This document shows, in pieces, positions 61,487 through 64,000 of a stretch of 64,000 bases of DNA. The DNA lies in NCBI RefSeq assembly GCF_948329515.1, contig NZ_CAOJCN010000006.1, positions 226,231-290,230 of the forward strand, written 5' to 3'. Position numbers and translations under genes: made by a program. This DNA comes from Cohnella rhizoplanae. Its GTDB lineage: Bacteria; Bacillota; Bacilli; Paenibacillales; Paenibacillaceae. The notes beneath the pieces are model-generated. The model worked only from the letters and a program-made list of their open reading frames with translations, did not search any database and had not been told where the DNA came from. Positions within the stretch are counted from its first letter, which is position 1. The number at the start of each line of letters is the position of its first letter.

Positions 61487-62398
61487 ATGAACAAAGTTAA
61501 AAAAGCGATCATCCCCGCCGCGGGCCTCGGCACGAGGTTCTTGCCCGCGACCAAGGCGATGCCCAAGGAAATGCTCCCGATCGTCGACAAGCCTACGATC
61601 CAATACATCGTCGAAGAGGCGATCTGCTCGGGCATCGAGGACATCATCATCGTCACGGGGCGCAGCAAGCGGTCGATCGAGGACCACTTCGACAAGAACC
61701 ACGAGCTCGAGGCGGACCTGGAGTGCAAGCAGAAGAACGAACTGCTGGAGATCGTGCGGGGCGTCACGAACCTGGTCGAGATCCACTGCGTCAGGCAGAA
61801 GGAGCCGCTGGGGCTCGGACATGCCATCTGGTGCGCGCGCAAGTTCGTGGCGGGCGAGCCGTTCGCCGTCCTGCTCGGCGACATGATCATCGAGAGCGAA
61901 GTGCCGTGCCTGAAGCAGATGATTGACGTCTACGAAGAGCGGCCCGGCAGTATTATAGCTGTAGAAGAAGTGCCTTGGGAGAGCGTCTCGAGCTACGGCG
62001 TCATCCAGGGCGACATGATCAACAAGAAGCTGAACCGGATCACCAATCTGGTAGAGAAGCCGAAGATCAACCCGCCGTCCAACCTGGCGATGATCGGGCG
62101 CTATATCCTGGACCCGAAGATCATGGATATCCTCGAGCATCAGCAGCCCGGCGTGGGCGGGGAGATTCAGCTGACGGACGCCATGAAGCAGCTGGCGGCC
62201 GATCAGAACATGTACAGCTTCCGGTACGAAGGTAAGCTGTACGACGTCGGCAGCAAGCTCGGCTTCCTGAAGGCTAACATCGACTTCGCGCTGAAGCGCG
62301 ACGAGCTCGGATCCGGTCTGTGGGAGCATCTGTACGAACTGACCGGCGGCGCGGCGCAGGACGCCGGCGGCATGCGCGAGGCGCGCAGAATCGGCTAA
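61487..62398 (+). CDS. galU: UTP-glucose-1-phosphate uridylyltransferase
   Basis: The 303-residue enzyme makes UDP-glucose from UTP and glucose-1-phosphate. It carries [20 protein letters not shown] near 11-30, the [12 protein letters not shown] block, LLGDMI near 130 and [12 protein letters not shown] near 190. Its product feeds Ugd in the same operon. GATAGGAGG precedes the ATG. The 116 bp before it hold short CCCCGTCGTCC-type repeats, and no terminator or promoter was recognised. Confidence 0.95.
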   Translation: MNKVKKAIIPAAGLGTRFLPATKAMPKEMLPIVDKPTIQYIVEEAICSGIEDIIIVTGRSKRSIEDHFDKNHELEADLECKQKNELLEIVRGVTNLVEIHCVRQKEPLGLGHAIWCARKFVAGEPFAVLLGDMIIESEVPCLKQMIDVYEERPGSIIAVEEVPWESVSSYGVIQGDMINKKLNRITNLVEKPKINPPSNLAMIGRYILDPKIMDILEHQQPGVGGEIQLTDAMKQLAADQNMYSFRYEGKLYDVGSKLGFLKANIDFALKRDELGSGLWEHLYELTGGAAQDAGGMREARRIG

Positions 62399-62446
62399 GG
62401 CCGGGCAAAGAGAATCCATCTGAAAAATTTGGGAGGAGAAAATAAA

Positions 62447-63820
62447 ATGAAATTGGTATTGCTATCCGGGGGCTCCGGCAAACGGTTGTGGCCGCTGTCC
62501 AACGATGCGAGGTCGAAGCAGTTCCTGAAGGTGCTCGAGAACGAAAACAAGGAAATGGAGTCGATGGTCCAGCGGGTCTGGGGTCAGATCTGCGCCGTCG
62601 GCCTCGACCAGTCCACCGTCATCGCCACGGGCAAGCAGCAGCTCGATATCCTGCAGAGCCAGCTCGGCCAAGTGCCGATCATCGTCGAGCCGGAGCGGCG
62701 CGACACGTTCCCTGCGATCGCGCTGGCGGCTGCATACTTGTATTCGCTGAAGCAGGTCGACCTGAACGATACGGTGTGCATCCTGCCCGTCGACCCTTAC
62801 GTCGAAGACCGGTTCTTCGAGCGGATCCAGGATCTCGAGAACGTGCTGAACCGTACGGACGCGAAGATCGCGCTTATGGGCGTGACGCCGACGCTGCCTT
62901 CCTCGAAGTACGGCTATATCGTGCCGGAGCAGGGCGCGGGCGACGATTCGTACAGCCGCGTGGCGCGGTTCACGGAGAAGCCGTCCGAGGACAAGGCGAA
63001 GGCGCTGATCGCGGAGGGCGCGCTGTGGAACTGCGGCGTGTTCGCGTTCAAGCTCGGTTATCTGATCGGACTGCTGCTCGAACGCGGGGTGCCGATCCAG
63101 TACGAGGAGCTCCAGAAGAACTACGACAAGCTGGCCAAGATCAGCTTCGACTACGAGGTGGTCGAGAAGGAATCGGATATCGTCGTCATTCCTTACGACG
63201 GCTATTGGAAGGACCTCGGCACCTGGAATACGCTGACGGACAACATGGGCGCGAGCGTCATCGGCAACGGGATTCTGAGCGAGGACAGCTCCAATACGCA
63301 TCTGGTCAACGAGCTGGATATCCCGGTAACGATCATCGGCATCCACAATGCGATCGTCGCCGTGAGCCCGGACGGCATCCTCGTGTCCGAGAAGAACGCG
63401 AGTCCCCGGATCAAGGACATGATCGTGCCGAACCAGCGTCCGATGTACGAGGAGCGGACGTGGGGCTGGTACCGCGTGCTCGATTACTCCAAGAGCCATG
63501 ACGCGGAGGTGCTGACCAAGCGCATCTGCCTCAAGGCCGGCAAGCATATCAATTATCACTACCATGCGGAGCGGACCGACACGATGACGGTCGTCTCGGG
63601 TGAAGGAGAACTCGTGCTGGGCGAAGAATTATATATTCTGAAGCCGGGAGACGTGTTCCAGATTCCGGCCGGTTCGTACCACGCGCTCAGGGCGGCGACA
63701 GACATGGAATTCATCGAGATTCAGCAGGGCGAATCGGTGAAGGAAGACGACGAGATCGATCTCTACGGAACCTGGGAGGAGATGGAGTTCCATTGTCTGT
63801 CAAGAGGAATCCCCTCGTAA
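62447..63820 (+). CDS. manC: Mannose-1-phosphate guanylyltransferase / mannose-6-phosphate isomerase type II
   Basis: The 457-residue protein joins an N-terminal nucleotidyltransferase (LSGGSGKRLWPLSNDARSKQ, VEPERRDTFPAIALAA, RFTEKPSEDKA) to a C-terminal cupin isomerase domain (KAGKHINYHYHAERTDTMTV, GDVFQIPAGSYHAL). It makes GDP-mannose and may also interconvert mannose-6-P and fructose-6-P. GGGAGGAG lies 7 nt before ATG 62447, preferred to an upstream TTG. It supplies donor for the GT genes upstream. Its 3' end overlaps the LCP gene start. Confidence 0.92.
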   Translation: MKLVLLSGGSGKRLWPLSNDARSKQFLKVLENENKEMESMVQRVWGQICAVGLDQSTVIATGKQQLDILQSQLGQVPIIVEPERRDTFPAIALAAAYLYSLKQVDLNDTVCILPVDPYVEDRFFERIQDLENVLNRTDAKIALMGVTPTLPSSKYGYIVPEQGAGDDSYSRVARFTEKPSEDKAKALIAEGALWNCGVFAFKLGYLIGLLLERGVPIQYEELQKNYDKLAKISFDYEVVEKESDIVVIPYDGYWKDLGTWNTLTDNMGASVIGNGILSEDSSNTHLVNELDIPVTIIGIHNAIVAVSPDGILVSEKNASPRIKDMIVPNQRPMYEERTWGWYRVLDYSKSHDAEVLTKRICLKAGKHINYHYHAERTDTMTVVSGEGELVLGEELYILKPGDVFQIPAGSYHALRAATDMEFIEIQQGESVKEDDEIDLYGTWEEMEFHCLSRGIPS

Positions 63821-64000
63821 AAAGAATTATCGTCATCGCGTCCGCTGCGGTGCTGCTGCTTGTCCTTGGCGGAGGCGGGTACGCTTGGTACCTGTACCAT
63901 GACGCTACGGACACGCTCAGCGATATCTACCAGCCGATCGGCACCGTCCCCGCGGCAGGGGACGGCGAGCAGGCCGCGATCGGCGGGGGCGGAGCGGGGG
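63793..64000 (+). CDS. LytR-CpsA-Psr (LCP) family protein, N-terminal part only
   Basis: A frame opening at TTG 63793 (GGGAGGA 12 nt upstream, overlapping the manC end by 28 bp) runs to the window edge. It reads a basic start (SVKRNPLVKR), one transmembrane helix (IIVIASAAVLLLVLGGGGY) and YHDATDTLSDIYQPI, as in LCP ligases that attach polymers to peptidoglycan. The catalytic domain is outside the window, so the family call is provisional. It would end the pathway by anchoring the polymer. Confidence 0.65.
   Translation, partial: MSVKRNPLVKRIIVIASAAVLLLVLGGGGYAWYLYHDATDTLSDIYQPIGTVPAAGDGEQAAIGGGGAG

Overview
The window looks like chromosome from a high-GC, endospore-forming member of the Bacillota, most likely Paenibacillaceae (Cohnella/Paenibacillus-like). 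The evidence is a gerA-type germinant receptor operon, a CtsR-type operator in front of a clpB operon, a ywqB-ywqA-like pair, a GH44/CBM3 cellulase-type enzyme, strong GGAGG ribosome sites and short ATGA overlaps. No rRNA, tRNA, CRISPR array or phage module was seen.

Layout. 1-692 holds two gene-free repeat arrays. 693-6154 is a five-gene operon (tandem GNAT, PIG-L-like protein, NamZ, NagZ, BadF-type amino-sugar kinase) that fits peptidoglycan amino-sugar recycling. Its terminator appears to have been split by a 3.1-kb AT-rich island (6174-9270) bounded by two decayed IS3-family copies in direct orientation. The island carries an unrecognised secreted protein, a lipoprotein and a 20-codon upstream ORF. 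9480-13231 holds a PAP2 phosphatase, a glycosyltransferase, a TipA-like MerR regulator and udk. 13550-23584 holds an MHYT sensor kinase, a gerA/gerB/gerC operon, an SRPBCC protein and a 1,220-residue CheB/CheR/PAS/kinase fusion. 24167-35526 is a mixed region: DUF72, a YvyF-like protein, a CDF zinc exporter with an ArsR-like operator, GNATs, AraC, a nucleoside hydrolase, a CtsR-controlled cbpA-clpB operon, an SDR and a small ORF. 35626-40319 is the ywqB-ywqA-like pair. 40505-46080 holds the GH44 enzyme, a hypothetical protein and an acyltransferase. 46743-49812 holds two paralogous beta-helix proteins.

50167 to the right edge is one long exopolysaccharide operon: chain-length/kinase-activator protein, GT, BY-kinase, priming sugar transferase, GT, UDP-sugar dehydrogenase, Wzy-like polymerase, two GTs, flippase, galU, manC and the start of an LCP ligase. 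Together these supply UDP-Glc, UDP-GlcA and GDP-Man, assemble a lipid-linked repeat unit, flip and polymerise it, and probably attach it to the wall. The beta-helix proteins and the acyltransferase just upstream are plausible modifying enzymes.

The most unusual signals are non-coding. Several gene-free arrays share a unit period of about 50-51 bp but not sequence, and each contains hairpin-forming dyads, some with compensatory changes. Other points of interest are the island sitting in a terminator loop, a probable structured small RNA at 23825-23985, an internal TipAS-type start, a clear CtsR operator, and altered catalytic motifs in the PIG-L, CheB and BY-kinase proteins.
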